Position numbers and translations under genes: made by a program
Shown: one piece after another, positions 38,037-50,239 of the stretch
Layout: the number at the start of each line of letters is the position of its first letter
Numbering within the stretch: the first letter of the stretch is position 1
The notes under the pieces: generated by a model
Databases searched by the model: none
What the model saw: the letters and a program-made list of their open reading frames with translations, nothing else
Told to the model about the DNA's origin: nothing
Assembly (NCBI GenBank): GCA_949592205.1
Contig: CATIUR010000001.1
Coordinates: forward strand, 16,073,501-16,137,500
DNA from: Helichrysum umbraculigerum
Taxonomy: Eukaryota > Streptophyta > Magnoliopsida > Asterales > Asteraceae
Direction of reading: 5' to 3'
DNA: 64,000 nucleotides

Positions 38037-41000
38037 TTAAGTCGAAGTCGCGTTAGGGGCAGAATCGGTGAATAAGTGGGAATACTTGAGTCGTATTTGG
38101 TCTTCCCGTTCCCAAGTGAATTCCGGACCGCGCCGCGAATTCCACCTGACTTTGACGATTGGAATACGACTTTGTTTCAGTTGTTTGACCTCACGGTCCA
38201 TAATTTCGACGGGTTCCTCAACGAAATGTAGTTTGTCATCGATGCGAATCTCGTCAAGGGGTATAATAAGTGTCTAGTCAGACAGACATTTCTTTAAGTT
38301 AGAAATGTGAAAGGTAGGGTGCACGCTGCTGAGTTCAGAGGGCAGCTGTAATCGATATGCCACTGGACCTATCTTCTCGAGGATCTCAAAAGGCCCAATG
38401 TATCTGGGGTTTAATTTTCCGCGTTTGCCGAATCGGATTACGCCTTTCCAGGGCGATACTTTTAAGAGTACTCGATCCCCAACTTGGAACTCGAGTGGCT
38501 TGCGTCTCACGTCAGCATAGCTCTTCTGACGATCACGCGCGGCTTTGAGTCGGTTTTGGATTTCAACGATTTTCTCTGTGGTTTCATGTATGAGTTCAGG
38601 ACCAGTGAGTGGACTCTCTCCCACTTCAGTCCAACAGATCGGTGATCGGCACTTACGACCGTACAGTGCCTCAAAAGGTGCAGCTTTAATGCTGGCGTGA
38701 TAGCTGTTGTTGTACGAGAACTCGCACAACGGTAGATGTCTTTCCCAATTTGTACCAGAATCAACTACGCAGGCTCGTAGCATGTCTTCCAGTGTCTGAA
38801 TAGTTCGTTCGCTCTGGCCATCGGTCTGAGGATGGTACGCGGTACTCATATCGAGAAGGGTACCCAGTGATTTTTGGAGTGATTACCAGAAGCGAGATGT
38901 GAAACGAGCATCCCTGTCAGAGATAATAGAGATAGGGACACCATGTTGGCAAACGATTTCCTTGATGTAAATTTGTGTAAGACGTTCCATTTTGTCGGTT
39001 TCTCTGATTGCCAAGAAATGAGCCGATTTGGTGAGACGGTCGACGATCACCCAAATGGTATCGCAACCGCTCGCCGATCTAGGTAGTTTGGTTATGAAAT
39101 CCATAGTAATTTGCTCCCATTTCCATTGAGGAATTTCAGGTTGTTGGAGCAATCCGGAAGGTCTTTGGTGCTCGGCCTTGACCTTGGAACAAGTTAAGCA
39201 TTTGCTGACGTACAAGGCAATGTCAGCTTTCATGTTCGGCCACCAGTAAAACTCCTTGATGCCGTGATACATTTTGTCGGATCCCGGGTGGATAGAATAC
39301 TTGGACTTGTGAGCTTCATCCATTACCAAGTCCCGAAGGTTCCCGAAACTAGGCAACCAGATTCGGTTAGAGAAGTACCTAACTCCGTTGGGTCTGATTT
39401 CGAACTGTTTATCCATGCCTCGTAAGGTCTCGTTTTTGACATTATCGGGTTTGAGAGCTTCGAGTTGAGCGGTGGGAATCTGAATATTTAAATCGTTGTG
39501 AATGGTCATACTGAGGGCTCGGACTTGAAGCGGTTTTGTTCGTTCCTTACGACAGAGAGCATCAGCAACCACGTTTGCTTTGCCCGGATGATATTTGATC
39601 TCACAGTCGTAATCGGTGAGTAATTCAACCCATCTACGTTGCCTCATGTTAAGATCTTTCTGGTTGAAAATGTGTTGGAGACTTTTGTGGTCGGTGAATA
39701 CAGTGCTGCGGGTACCATAAAGATAATGTCTCCAGATTTTTAAGGCGAATACCACGGCCCCTAGCTCCAGGTCGTGAGTTGTGTAGTTTTTCTCGTGAAC
39801 TTTAAGTTGTCGGGAGGCGTAAGCAATGACCTTGTCTCGTTGCATCAGCACGCAACCAAGACCTTGGTGAGAAGCATCACAGTATACCACGAAGTCATCG
39901 GTGCCTTCGGGTAGAGATAGAATGGGTGCACTGCAAAGCTTGAATTTCAACAGCTGAAATGCCGACTCTTGTTTATCGGTCCAATCGAATTTCTTTTCCT
40001 TCTGAGTCAGCACGGTGAGGGGTTTGGCAATTGTTGAAAAGTTTTCGATGAAACGGCGGTAGTAACCGGCCAATCCCAAGAATTGGCGTACCTCGGTTGG
40101 AGTGGTTGGTGCTTTCCAGTTCTTGATTGCCTCAATTTTTGACGGGTCTACATGAATTCCCCGACTGTCGATAACGTGTCCAAGGAATTGAACGGTGTGT
40201 ATCCAGAACTCACACTTAGAAAATTTGGCGTAGAGCTCCTCGTGTCTAAGTAGTTCTAGGATGGTTCTGAGGTGTTGTGCGTGTTCATGTTCGTTTCGTG
40301 AATAGATAAGGATGTCATTGATAAAAACAATGACAAACTTGTCGAGGTATGGTTTGCACACCCGATTCATAAGGTCCATGAATACAGCCGGTGCGTTGGT
40401 TAGGCCAAATGGCATTACTTGAAATTCGTAGTGCCCGTAACGGGTTCTGAATGCGGTTTTTGGGATGTCAGCATCGCGAACACGCAACTGATGATAACCT
40501 GATCGAAGATCAATTTTTGAATAACAGCTTGATCCTTGGAGTTGATCGAACAGATCATCGATTCGAGGAAGTGGGTATCGGTTCTTGACGGTTAGTTTGT
40601 TCATCTCGGTAGTCAATACACATTCGAAATGAACCGTCTTTCTTTTTAACAAACAAGACCGGAGCTCCCCAAGGTGAAGAACTCGGTCTGATGAATCCTC
40701 TATCCAGGAGTTCCTGTAACTGCGTGGACAACTCCTGAAGTTCAGATGGAGCTAGGCGGTACGGTGCTCGGGCCACCGGTGCGGCACCCGGCACGAGATC
40801 AATCGAGAACTCGACCTGTCTATTGGAGGTAAACCAGGTAGTTCTTCTGGAAAGACTTCGGGAAAGTCTCTAACGATTGGCACATCTTCAAGTCGCTTCT
40901 TCTCCGACTTTTTCTCCGTGATGTGCGCGAGTATTGCTGGGTAACCCTTTCTCAGAAATTTTCGGGTTTTTAAACAGGAGATTAAGTTTAGTCTCGACCC

Positions 41001-42452
41001 ACCGGTCTCCCCCTGTATGACCAAGGTACTACCGGCGGCGAGAGGAATTCGGACGATTTTATCATGGCACACAATTTCGGCCCGGTGCTTGGACAACCAG
41101 TCCATACCCACGATGACATCGAAACTTCCCAGTTCAACAGGCATTAGATCGATTGAAAAGATTTCGTCGGCTAAGTTTAAAGTGCAATTAGGTATCACAC
41201 TATCGGTTTCTATAAGTTTACCATTTGCAAGTTCTACTGTGTACTTAACATCTAAGGCCGCGGGGGTGATATCAAGTAGTGGACAAAATTCATCAGATAT
41301 GAAACTTTTATCAGCACCGGTATCAAATAATACTGAAGCAGTAAGATCGTTGAGAAGAAACGTACCCGTTACAACATTCGGGTCTTCCCTAGCTTCCCCA
41401 GCTTTGATGACAAATGCTCTGCTGCGAGCAGAGTTGTTGTTCCGCTTGTTGTTGTTGTTGTTGTTGTTGTTTTTCTGCTTAGGGCAATTATTCTGAAAAT
41501 GCCCAGGACTTCCGCACCCATAACAAGTCTTCGGGGCACTGGTGTTTCGACAATCCTTGGCCAGATGCCCAAAACGTTTGCAGTTTGTGCAAGGGCAGGA
41601 ACCGTCGTGGTGACGATTGCATTTGGGGCAGTAGGGCTTGCTTCCACTGTACCCTTTCTTTTCTGAAGAGCCGGATGAATAAGCCCTAATAGGCTCGGGT
41701 CTTCGGTTGGTGATTTGGTTGGATGAGTTGGGGTTTCCTTCCCACTTTCGTTTGTTGTTTGCAGGTGGGGCTGAGGTGGTGTTACGGCGGACAGCGTTCG
41801 CCGTAAGTTCATGGGCCATACGGATGGCGTTCTGGATAGTACCTGGTTTGGATGAAGTCACCAGGTCCTGGAGTTTCTCGGGCAGTCCATCAACGTATTT
41901 CTCGATCCTCTTGTACTCAGGATCGACCATGGTTGGGCACAGAAGTGCCAGTTGGTGGAAACAATCGGTGTATCCGGTGATATCATCACCTTGCATCTTG
42001 TGGTTCCAGAATTCCAACTCCAATTGTTTCAATTCATCCCTGGGGCAATACTCGCCCCTTAACATCTCCTTCAACTCCTCCCACGGGAGTTTGTAAGCAT
42101 TAGCAACGCCTACAGTTTGGGCATAGGTGTTCCACCAGGTGAGTGCGGTGTCAGTAAAAGTACTAACGGAGAACTTAAATTTGTCCCCCTCCGCACAGTT
42201 GCAGATGAGAAATACCGATTCAACTTTCTCGATCCAGCGTATTAGGCCGATCGCTCCCTCGGTACCTGCAAAGTTCAGCGGTTAGCAGTTTTGGAAGTCC
42301 TTATATGAGCAGGGCTTCGGCTGTGGTCCATTGTTAGCGGTGTCTTCACTACCGGGAGTCGAGGTCCGGGTAGCTAGAGCTTGGGCCACACTACGGGCAA
42401 TCAGGCCCGCAACTTCGGCTTCAGTGAGGGTGATCTGACGACGAGGAGGCAT
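38037..42452 (-). pseudogene. Gypsy gag-pol polyprotein with stops and frameshifts
   Basis: It starts at the ATG at 42452 (MPPRRQITL). Features in order: capsid-like gag, three Cys/His knuckles (about 41630-41484, including CTNCKRFGHLAKDC), protease DTGA (41324), RT, RNase H (VVYCDASHQ), integrase with an HHCC zinc segment and DDE core, and a chromodomain-like end, with the final TAA at 38039-38037. Lesions: TAA at 42284-42282 in gag, a one-base frameshift near 40821 before RT, another near 40605, TAA at 38885-38883 in integrase and TAG at 38276-38274. The RT active-site motif FIDD is FIND (codon 40319-40317), losing a metal-binding Asp. The element therefore cannot move on its own. Confidence 0.95.
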
Positions 42453-42715
42453 GCTGCTGATCAAGAAAAGCACAAGGAAAGTGGAATAAGATAATTGCCT
42501 GAAATTTGATGATATATCACAAGTGTGTATAATGAGATATACAATAACAGTACGAGGTGATAATCACATTCCATTAAATAAAAGTTGGATACAAAGTACT
42601 GGTTTTCAAAAGATTACAGAGTAGTGGTAGTACAAAAGTACCGGGAATTGTTACATCCAGTTGAATTACATAGGTTCTAATTAGATAGTTGACTGGTTAC
42701 AAATTACAGACTGAT

Positions 42716-43228
42716 CTAATCTTGATGTAGATTAATCTGCTCCATTAGTGCGACGAGGCGGTCTACGGTTTCTGCTAGTCTGTTGGCTTGTCTGGCGTTA
42801 TCTTCGACCAAGGCCAATCGTTGTACTAGTGCTCGAGAGTGATCTTCAGTCTCCTGTGAACGCTGTTCACACTCCTCTAGTCGGTTTCTTACGAGTTCAT
42901 CCGCACCTAGTGCGGCGGTCATTGAATCCTGAATTATGCTTACAGAGAGGTTTGTATCGTCTTGTTCTTGCTGGAGTTGGGCTATGTGATCCAGCGCTTG
43001 GCGAAGTAGGTAGGTCATCCGGTGTTGTTCTCGTTCGAGATGTTCGAGCCTTTGTTCCTGACGGCGGAGTTGGGTAGTCAACACTGGCACTGTGAGATGT
43101 GCCGAGTTCTGAAAGTTATGAACAGGATAGGGGCTGGTTCGAGGTGACCTTGTGTTCCTCCTGGCTACACGTGGGTTTCGTGACCCATGTGGGTGAGAGT
43201 GTGACGGATTAGGTGGTGTGTTTGCCAT
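42716..43228 (-). CDS. Coiled-coil protein encoded upstream of gag
   Basis: An intact minus-strand frame of 170 codons from the ATG at 43228 (MANTPPNPSHSHPHGSRN); a longer frame from 43300 is less likely. The first 45 residues are Pro/Ser/Arg-rich and basic. The rest is strongly heptad-like, with LEHLEREQHRMTYLLRQAL and later LVQRLALVEDN, ending in LVALMEQINLHQD. It lies between the primer site and gag, so it is an extra ORF of the Gypsy element. It is undamaged although gag-pol is not. I do not recognise a family; a structural or RNA-binding accessory role would be a guess. Confidence 0.65.
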   Translation of the reverse strand: MANTPPNPSHSHPHGSRNPRVARRNTRSPRTSPYPVHNFQNSAHLTVPVLTTQLRRQEQRLEHLEREQHRMTYLLRQALDHIAQLQQEQDDTNLSVSIIQDSMTAALGADELVRNRLEECEQRSQETEDHSRALVQRLALVEDNARQANRLAETVDRLVALMEQINLHQD

Positions 43229-43533
43229 TCCTGTGGCAGAGTGTAAGTAAGACGAGGCTAATATATATAGGCATATAATATCCAGCCTAAAGTCTAGCAC
43301 GTATCAAGTAATGGTCCGGTTCTCTCGTGGTCAGAGTCAACTAACGCATTCCTGTTCGACACAACCCTTTCAGACCTCACATCATCTTTCCTTAATTGTA
43401 CATAGTTGATCAGGCTATGTTAAATTAAAGTCGTATGATGTAATTCCTGAACCAATCATGCCTAGTAAGGGAATACTGCCTAATGGTCATAGTCTAGGCC
43501 CACTAAATGCAACTTAGTTCACTATAACCTTAG

Positions 43534-43547
43534 GCTCTGATACCAAT
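43534..43547 (-). promoter_or_regulatory. Primer binding site of the Gypsy element
   Basis: On the minus strand TTGGTATCAGAGCC lies one or two bases inside the 5' LTR end, the initiator-Met tRNA type. Confidence 0.9.
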
Positions 43548-43548
43548 C

Positions 43549-46118
43549 TGTAACAACCCCGAAATTCACTGTTTTGCGGAAGCATAGTTTGGGGTGTTAC
43601 TAATCAAATATCACAGCACAAAGATAAGTAAACGACATCTATATGCAACGTTTGTAAATTAGTTACATTCCATAGATATATTGTTTGAAAACTTAGTGTT
43701 TTCGTATACAAAAATGTAGTTTCCCTAGAGTCCGCGCGTGTAGCGGGAGATTCTATTACATAATCAAAATATACAAAAGATAATGCTAAGAATCTCCGTT
43801 AATGCAGTTGTGTTAAAATCATGCGACTCTAGCTAAAATCCTGGAGTAATCCTACTCCATCCGTGTACCTGAGAAAACATGCTAAAAAGTGTCAACCAAA
43901 AGGTTGGTGAATCTCACAGGTTTGTAAGTAATATCAGCTTTGAACACGAGATTTCATTAGTAATGCCCGTAGGCGTAAAATCAGCAATTGCAATCCAGCA
44001 ATCGTAAAACCAGTATTTGCAATCCAGCAAATGTAATTAAATAAGTTTATACCGTTGCCATGAGGCTCATAATCGAAGCTTAACCCGTAAATAATCAGTT
44101 GCTCCCGTGACATGCTCAAAATTGAGCAAGCATAAGTAATGAAATAATAGTCACCCGTTTCTACGTGTAAATCAGTACGTGGTAGCGCTACTACCCCGGG
44201 CAGGGAGGGTCATTTCCCTAATGGATCCATTAACTACTGTTCGCGCTTAAGTCCATAACTAACGATATATGATGGAGAGACTTCAGTAATTAGCAATTAA
44301 CTCATGCAATTCCGTTTGGTATAGAAATCAGTTTAGTACTTGTGTTCAGGAAAAATAAGTAGCATGTATCTCCCCCAATAAGTTAAAACAGTAAAAGTGG
44401 GGCCGTAAGACTCACCTGAGTCTTTGCAAGTACGTTTATATCAATAAACGAGTAAGTAATATCAACCGTAGGTTCTCCGAACCCGTAACCTTCAAATGCC
44501 TAAACATATAAAGTTAAGTAAGTAGATGTCTCGCAAGACCATCTAGGCTAGTTGTCTACAGAACTCATTATGTCCAAGTGTTTGTTTAGTAATCCGTTTG
44601 TAGTTTGAAAACAAATATGGCCCGTTGGTAACGGTTTGTAATAATGATTCAAAGTGTTATCATTATATGTATCGTTGAATCAGGTTTCGTTATTTGTAAG
44701 TGTTCAACACTTAGTGTGAAAAGTATTTACAACATTTAATGACGGGGGTCCGGGGGCAGCGCCCCTGGTAGCGGGGTCCAAGGGGCGGCAGCCCCTGGCG
44801 GGGTCCAAGGGGCAGAGCCCCTGGCTGGGGTCGAGCTGCCAGGTCAGCTTGGAAAATTTTTATTTCTACTATATTGCTTTGACGAAAAACGCATCTGGAT
44901 CCGAATTTGGGTAAAATCAGGTGTTAAAATCTTGGTTCCGACACTTAGTAAAAATCTGAGTTTTCAAGGTTCTGGTTTGTGCGACGTCGCATGCGACGTT
45001 GCAAGCGACGGTAAGGTGCGACGTGGGCATGTACGTCGCATGATGCAACCTTCGCAAATCAATGCGACGTAGGGGGTGGCGTCGCTAATGCGACGTGGGT
45101 TCGGTTTGCGACGTTAAAGTCTACGTCGCCATGTATGACATCCGCAAATTAATGCGACGTAAGGGGCTGCGTCGCTAGTGCGACGTTGAGATTTTTGTGC
45201 GACGTAGGCCGCGACGTCGCAGAGGCCCCTGGCCAGGTGCGACGTAGCGGTCTGATGGCCGGAAATTTAGTCGAAAACGAGTTTCCCGGTTTCCGTTGGG
45301 TCCAAATCTTTTACCCAACCCAAAAATGGACATAATAAGCCTATTTAAACCATAAACTAGTAAAAATGATCAAAAACGAGAGATGTCGGGATTTGTCGGA
45401 AACTTACAAAGTGTCGGATTGAAAATCCGAAAAGATAGGAAGGTAGATCGGGAGATGGTGATGCTTTTATTCCAAACGAGTAGTGCGATCCGATGTCGTT
45501 TGATGGTAGTTTTATGTGATTTTTGATGGTGGTGGTGTGGTGGTGATTTAGAGAGAAAAAAGGAAAGAAAAAAAGGAAGAGAGAGAGAGTGGAGGTGATG
45601 AATGAGGGAAAAAGAGAGAGAGTAGGGGGTTTTGATGAAACTCCCCCACTTTCAGTCTCCGCTCCACGCTCCGGATGGTGTTCGTTTTCTCCGTCGTTTT
45701 TCGTTAAATTATTTCTTTTATGTTTTTAGTTATATTTATAAAAATCACAAATCTTGTTAAATAACTCGCTTAAATTATTTCCTTAAGTCTTTAATAGTTT
45801 AGATTAAATTTAATTACTTGTGTTTTTAAATTGCGTAAACTTTAAATCAAGTGGTACGAGATAAGTGCTAATTATTATAAAATAGCATTTTGGTCATAAT
45901 TGCGTTATTTTAGTTTATAAATATTTGTTCACCAACGTCCGTATTAATCGAATAGAATTTCATTCTATTTAAGTCGCGTACGATTTAAATCAAATCGCAA
46001 AGTTGTATATATTTACAAATATGTAATCCGATACATAAATTAGCCTAACACAGAACTAATTACATGTATTAACAAAGAATTAGGCACTAATTCTAGTCCT
46101 AATTTGCCGGTTGTTACA
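43549..46118 (-). repeat. 5' LTR of the Gypsy element
   Basis: Colinear with 35432-38002 with scattered single-base changes and one small length difference. It carries the same ACGTCGC array (44975-45250) and hairpin block (44742-44832). A CT-rich leader lies at about 45540-45630 on the minus strand. Confidence 0.96.
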
Positions 46119-46123
46119 CAATC

Positions 46124-46793
46124 AACTCTCAGCAATATCAAAACATTGATAACATAACAAGGCAGTATATGCATCTTACACATGCGGATGAGCGTATGAA
46201 CTTTCAAACTTCCTATGTGACAGACGAGCCTTTAGTGAGGGACCCATATGTATCTACACGAGTTCAAAGGTTAAATGCACGTACTGGTAGACAACTTCAA
46301 GATGAACCATATCCCGCTCCTTTAAGTATGCATGATATGGGGGGGGGGGGGGGGTCCATCAAGTACCCCAAATATGGGGACTTCATCAAATGTTCCTTTT
46401 ACTGGTGAAAATATTTTTGGTGACATGAATAATCAAGATTACTATATTCCACTCTCCCTACAAATGGTTGAACAAAGTCAACTTAACTTGTTCAACCAAC
46501 CAAGTGACATATTTAGAGGGTCTATGCAAATGTCCTTACATTTTGATCATTTTAATCCACATATGGAGAGATCATCTTTTAGTCCTATACCATTTCGGTG
46601 GGATATTAATACGACACCGGATTTAGGAAATGATGACACAGTGGTGGAAAATGCTGACACGATGGTGGAAAATGATGAGGAGGAAATGCAAGAAGATTCT
46701 GACACGGAAGTGACTGCGCAAAGAAATATTGCTCATGATAGAGGAAGAAGAAACATTGTAAGACCGAGTTTCCCTACACATCATCCACGTTAA
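46124..46793 (+). pseudogene. C-terminal tail of the MULE/PMD gene
   Basis: This continues the PMD gene after the Gypsy insertion. Recognisable parts are a charged segment with SYVTDEPLVRDPYVSTRV, a Ser/Met/Asp-rich low-complexity region, and an acidic end before RRNIVRPSFPTHHPR and stop (46791-46793). A G16 run (46339-46354) changes the frame in the middle. No function is assignable to this tail alone. Confidence 0.6.
46339..46354. repeat. G16 homopolymer
   Basis: Sixteen G in a row inside the PMD tail frame; it may be a real slippage mutation or an assembly or sequencing artefact. Confidence 0.9.
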
Positions 46794-46990
46794 AATTATC
46801 AATGTTGTATTGTCTATGTTTTAAAAAAGCGTTTCAGAAATTTATGTATATATTAAATTTAATGCATTATATGTTTAATTTTAAGTTTATATAATAAATT
46901 TGATTTTGATTTACCTAATAACTTAGTTAATTAAAACAACTAAACAAACAATTAAAACAATCAAGTGAGCTCACGGATTCATATGCCCTA

Positions 46991-47239
46991 AAGTAAAATC
47001 GGGGTTACAAACCCCACTTCTCTCTCTGACACAAAAGTAAAATCGGGGTTACAAACCCCACTTCTCTCTCTTCTCATCTAACACCAAAGTAAAATCGGGG
47101 TTAGGAAGGCCGGTTTTAAATCAATTGAAAGGTAAAAGCGGGGTTACGAAGCCCGCTTCTACTAGTTTTGAAAAAGTTTTTGAAAAATGTTCAGTTCTCA
47201 TAAAACTTGACCAAAACGTATTATTAATGAAAAAAATTC
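46991..47239 (-). repeat. Right TIR of the MULE
   Basis: Inverted match of 31766-32018, ending AAAAAAATTC directly before the CATTTACGT duplication. Confidence 0.95.
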
Positions 47240-47288
47240 CATTTACGTACATTTACAGTTTACGTATATTATTCTAAATATAGAGAAA

Positions 47289-47405
47289 ATATCGGTCCGG
47301 GCGGCCAGGTCAAAATGGACTCGGATCGCAACGGGGTCGGGTTAAAATGGGCTCGGGTCTCAATGGGTTCGGGTCTCAACGGGCTCGGGTGTAAACGGGT
47401 AAATT
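47289..47405 (+). repeat. Short degenerate tandem repeats
   Basis: Units of about 18-20 bases of the form GGGYTCGGGTCTCAAYG, five or six copies with mismatches. No gene or element boundary is evident around it (47249-48009). Confidence 0.6.
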
Positions 47406-48017
47406 TTGAAAGAATTTTTTTTCTTTCCATATTTCACTTACTTGAGAATCAAACTTCATACTTCACTTTGCTTATTAAAAAATATATGTATCTTCTAGAA
47501 CAAATACTACGTAATACATTTGTTTGATTTCCTTATGCATCTGTTAACAATTGTAATTCACAAAAATATAAAACAATAATGGATTACCAAATAAATAAAC
47601 TAGTTAACGACTAACAGAATCGAGGACAAAAAATAATAACTATATAATAAGAAAAATATAACACTATATATACATACAGTACAATATAAAAAATATTATA
47701 CATTATTGATTTCATTATATATAAAATATATTGTATAATTTCTATTGAATAGAGATTTGCTTGAATCCAAATAAATATCAAATTTAGAAAACGAGGACAA
47801 CGAATAGATGATTAAATAATAAGTTAAAAATTGATATAAAAAGTGGATGTGAATTCAATTCGAGGATTATTGTGTAAATAACAAATTGAAATATAAAAAA
47901 CAATAAATACAATGGAATGAGGGATGAGTTCACCGTCTCCCTCTTAAATTTAATTACCCATTGGACCTGAAAGATGTTTGCAACTCGCCCATTCCAACCC
48001 ACGCTGACAATCTGTGC

Positions 48018-48321
48018 TAGGCATGAACAAAAAAACCGGTTTTTAAACCCTACCCGAGTCAAACCCGAAAACCCGACCCGGTTCGGGTTTTGTGAATACC
48101 CGTCGGGTACATAACCGGGTTGGGTTTTTAGAATTCAAAATCGGGTCGGGTTGGAAAACCGGTCAAAAACCCGGTTGAAAATCTAGAAAAACCGGTTTTA
48201 ACCCGGTTGAATTATTTAAAAAACCCGGGTCGGGTTCGGGTAAACTAACCGGTTTCAATTTGTTGGCTATGGGTTTCGAGTCGGGTCGGGTTTGGCCCAA
48301 CCCAGTTTTTGTTCACGGCTA
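48018..48321. mobile_element. hAT MITE with perfect 8-bp target duplication
   Basis: The ends TAGGCATGAACAAAAA and TTTTTGTTCACGGCTA are inverted, and ATCTGTGC flanks on both sides (48010-48017, 48322-48329). The 304-base interior is made of ACCCGG/CCGGGT words like the subterminal regions of the hAT element at 9521. It is a non-autonomous relative that such a transposase could move. Confidence 0.93.
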
Positions 48322-48329
48322 ATCTGTGC

Positions 48330-50239
48330 TGCCCAAAACAGCCCAAACCCTATGAAGAAAATACTAAGAATAACCCAATTTTAAGTATTTAGGCATAAAT
48401 TACCAGCACTAGTTCCATGCATGTTTTCTCATTTGTGTTTGTTTACCAACTACTCAAATTAAGTGGTGGTTCATATACAGTTGATACAACATTTGACAAT
48501 TAGTTTTAAATATTGACACTACGCTATTATAATTTTAACATGTTTCATGTTGGGTAAAATATACAGGTAGGGTATCAAACTTCCATAAAATGTTCAATTT
48601 TTGGAACAATCTATTTTTTGTAACAAAAAGATTACTTAACTTTTATAACTTGTCATCTAGTGGAAAATGGAATCGATTAGCAACATTTTGATTCATCTTT
48701 TCGAACAATTTTATTAACTTTAGTTATCCTAAAATACATTTTATAAAGTTTAGTTATCCCTACACACATTACCTATAGTTATAGTTGAACTAAGTAAACA
48801 AAATTTGTTCATTCCCCAAATTGAACATTTTATGAAAGTTTGATACCCTTGGTGTCTATTAACCCTTCGTGTTGTGACTGTTAAGACTTTGAAAAACTAT
48901 ATATAACCTATTTAACACGTTTATAAGTCGTGTCACACTGACTAAAATGTTTATAACAACGAGCACCAATTTGTGAAATAATATGCTATGAATAGTTTTA
49001 GTCATTCAATGTAAAGTTTAGCTGACCTCGGGGAATTATTGAGTGAATAATGACAACCTAGGGGACTAGTAATGTTAGAATAACCCGACTTCTGATTACA
49101 CGCGTCTCTAAAAATTTTGAAGGCTCTAGAAATAAGACGTTACTCCTCAAAATAAGGCCATATAATAAACACGCTAAGTTATATTACACTGTTCCTAGTA
49201 TGTATATTTTTTAAGGTCCCTATAAACCGGAGACTCTCGTTGAGTTGGTGGTTGACCACTTTATCCACCTCAAAGAGTGAACTTTTCTAATCTCCCCGTT
49301 AATGAAAGCATTTGGTATTCGTATATTTTTCATTTCTTGTATTTTATTTTTCTTGTTACCATCAAATAAAGTCGAAAGCCTTTGCCTAATATTAATCCAA
49401 TTTTGATTTGTTGTTGCTTTAATTAATAATTTTACACTCTTCTCCCATAGTCTCCAATTTCTTATGTTACATTACTAATTTTAAACTCCGAAAGTTATCG
49501 GATTCTAATAAGTAGTGATAAGTATTTTTAAATGTATTCAACTTAGTAAAAAATCCGTAGTATGTATCTAACTTAGAACACTTCTATTGTTTGTATTGAA
49601 CTTTCAATATTCTCGATTGTATGTATCGTATGTATCTTTTGATGATGTGTCATTCATATAATGTGTCACGTGTCATCCGTATAACTTGACATGTCAAAAG
49701 CACATCCGATACATAAAATAGAGATTATTGAAAGCTCAATAAATGTAATAAAAATGTTCTAATTAGTTAGATACATACTAAAGATTTGTAGAATAATTTG
49801 AATACCTTTATAAATAGTAATCCATAATAAGTAAAACGTTGACAACCATATATTATAGTATATGAAGATTATTCAATATTGAATAAATACATATAAGATA
49901 ACTTATAGTTAACTCTAGCTTATAAATACATTGAAGTTTACTACTCGGATTTTCTTCTAACCAATAAGTAATTGATGTTTTAATCTATATTTAGAAATTT
50001 AAATAAACATAATTTTACGTATAAGACATACAGTTATGCAATATGAAACACACTCACTAAAAGCATAAGTAATAGTTCGGAGTCGAAAGTTTAACATTGA
50101 GTAGAATTCGTAGGGAATGCTTCAGTATTAAATTCGGTGTTAGAAGAGACCCATAAAAGAATTTTTAACTAATAAAATCCAGTGGAGGATGATCTGTGTT
50201 GTATGTGTCAGCGCACAAGGCCATCGAATTTTAAGGGCC
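48330..50239. other. Intergenic, no gene seen
   Basis: AT-rich, with only short chance frames and no recognised element. Confidence 0.6.

Larger units (their letters stand above)
35432..46118 (-). mobile_element. Chromovirus-like Ty3/Gypsy retrotransposon (Tekay type), defective
   Basis: Minus-strand element with LTRs of about 2570 bases and gag-protease-RT-RNase H-integrase order. CAATC is duplicated at 35427-35431 and 46119-46123. The C-terminal end after integrase resembles a chromodomain (VKVRWNSRRGPEFTWE), pointing to the chromovirus Tekay group. At least a dozen base differences between its LTRs make it older than the element at 17167. Coding lesions are listed under gag-pol. Confidence 0.95.
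31766..47239 (+). mobile_element. Mutator-like element (MULE) with long TIRs, split by a Gypsy element
   Basis: A 9-bp target duplication CATTTACGT lies at 31757-31765 and 47240-47248, the hallmark size for Mutator. The TIRs are about 250 bases (31766-32018 and 46991-47239), begin GAATTTTTTT, and each contain two copies of a unit with GAAGTGGGGTTTGTAACCCC. Without the nested Gypsy element at 35432-46118 it would be about 4.8 kb. It encodes a MULE-type DNA-binding region and a plant mobile domain, all decayed. Confidence 0.93.
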
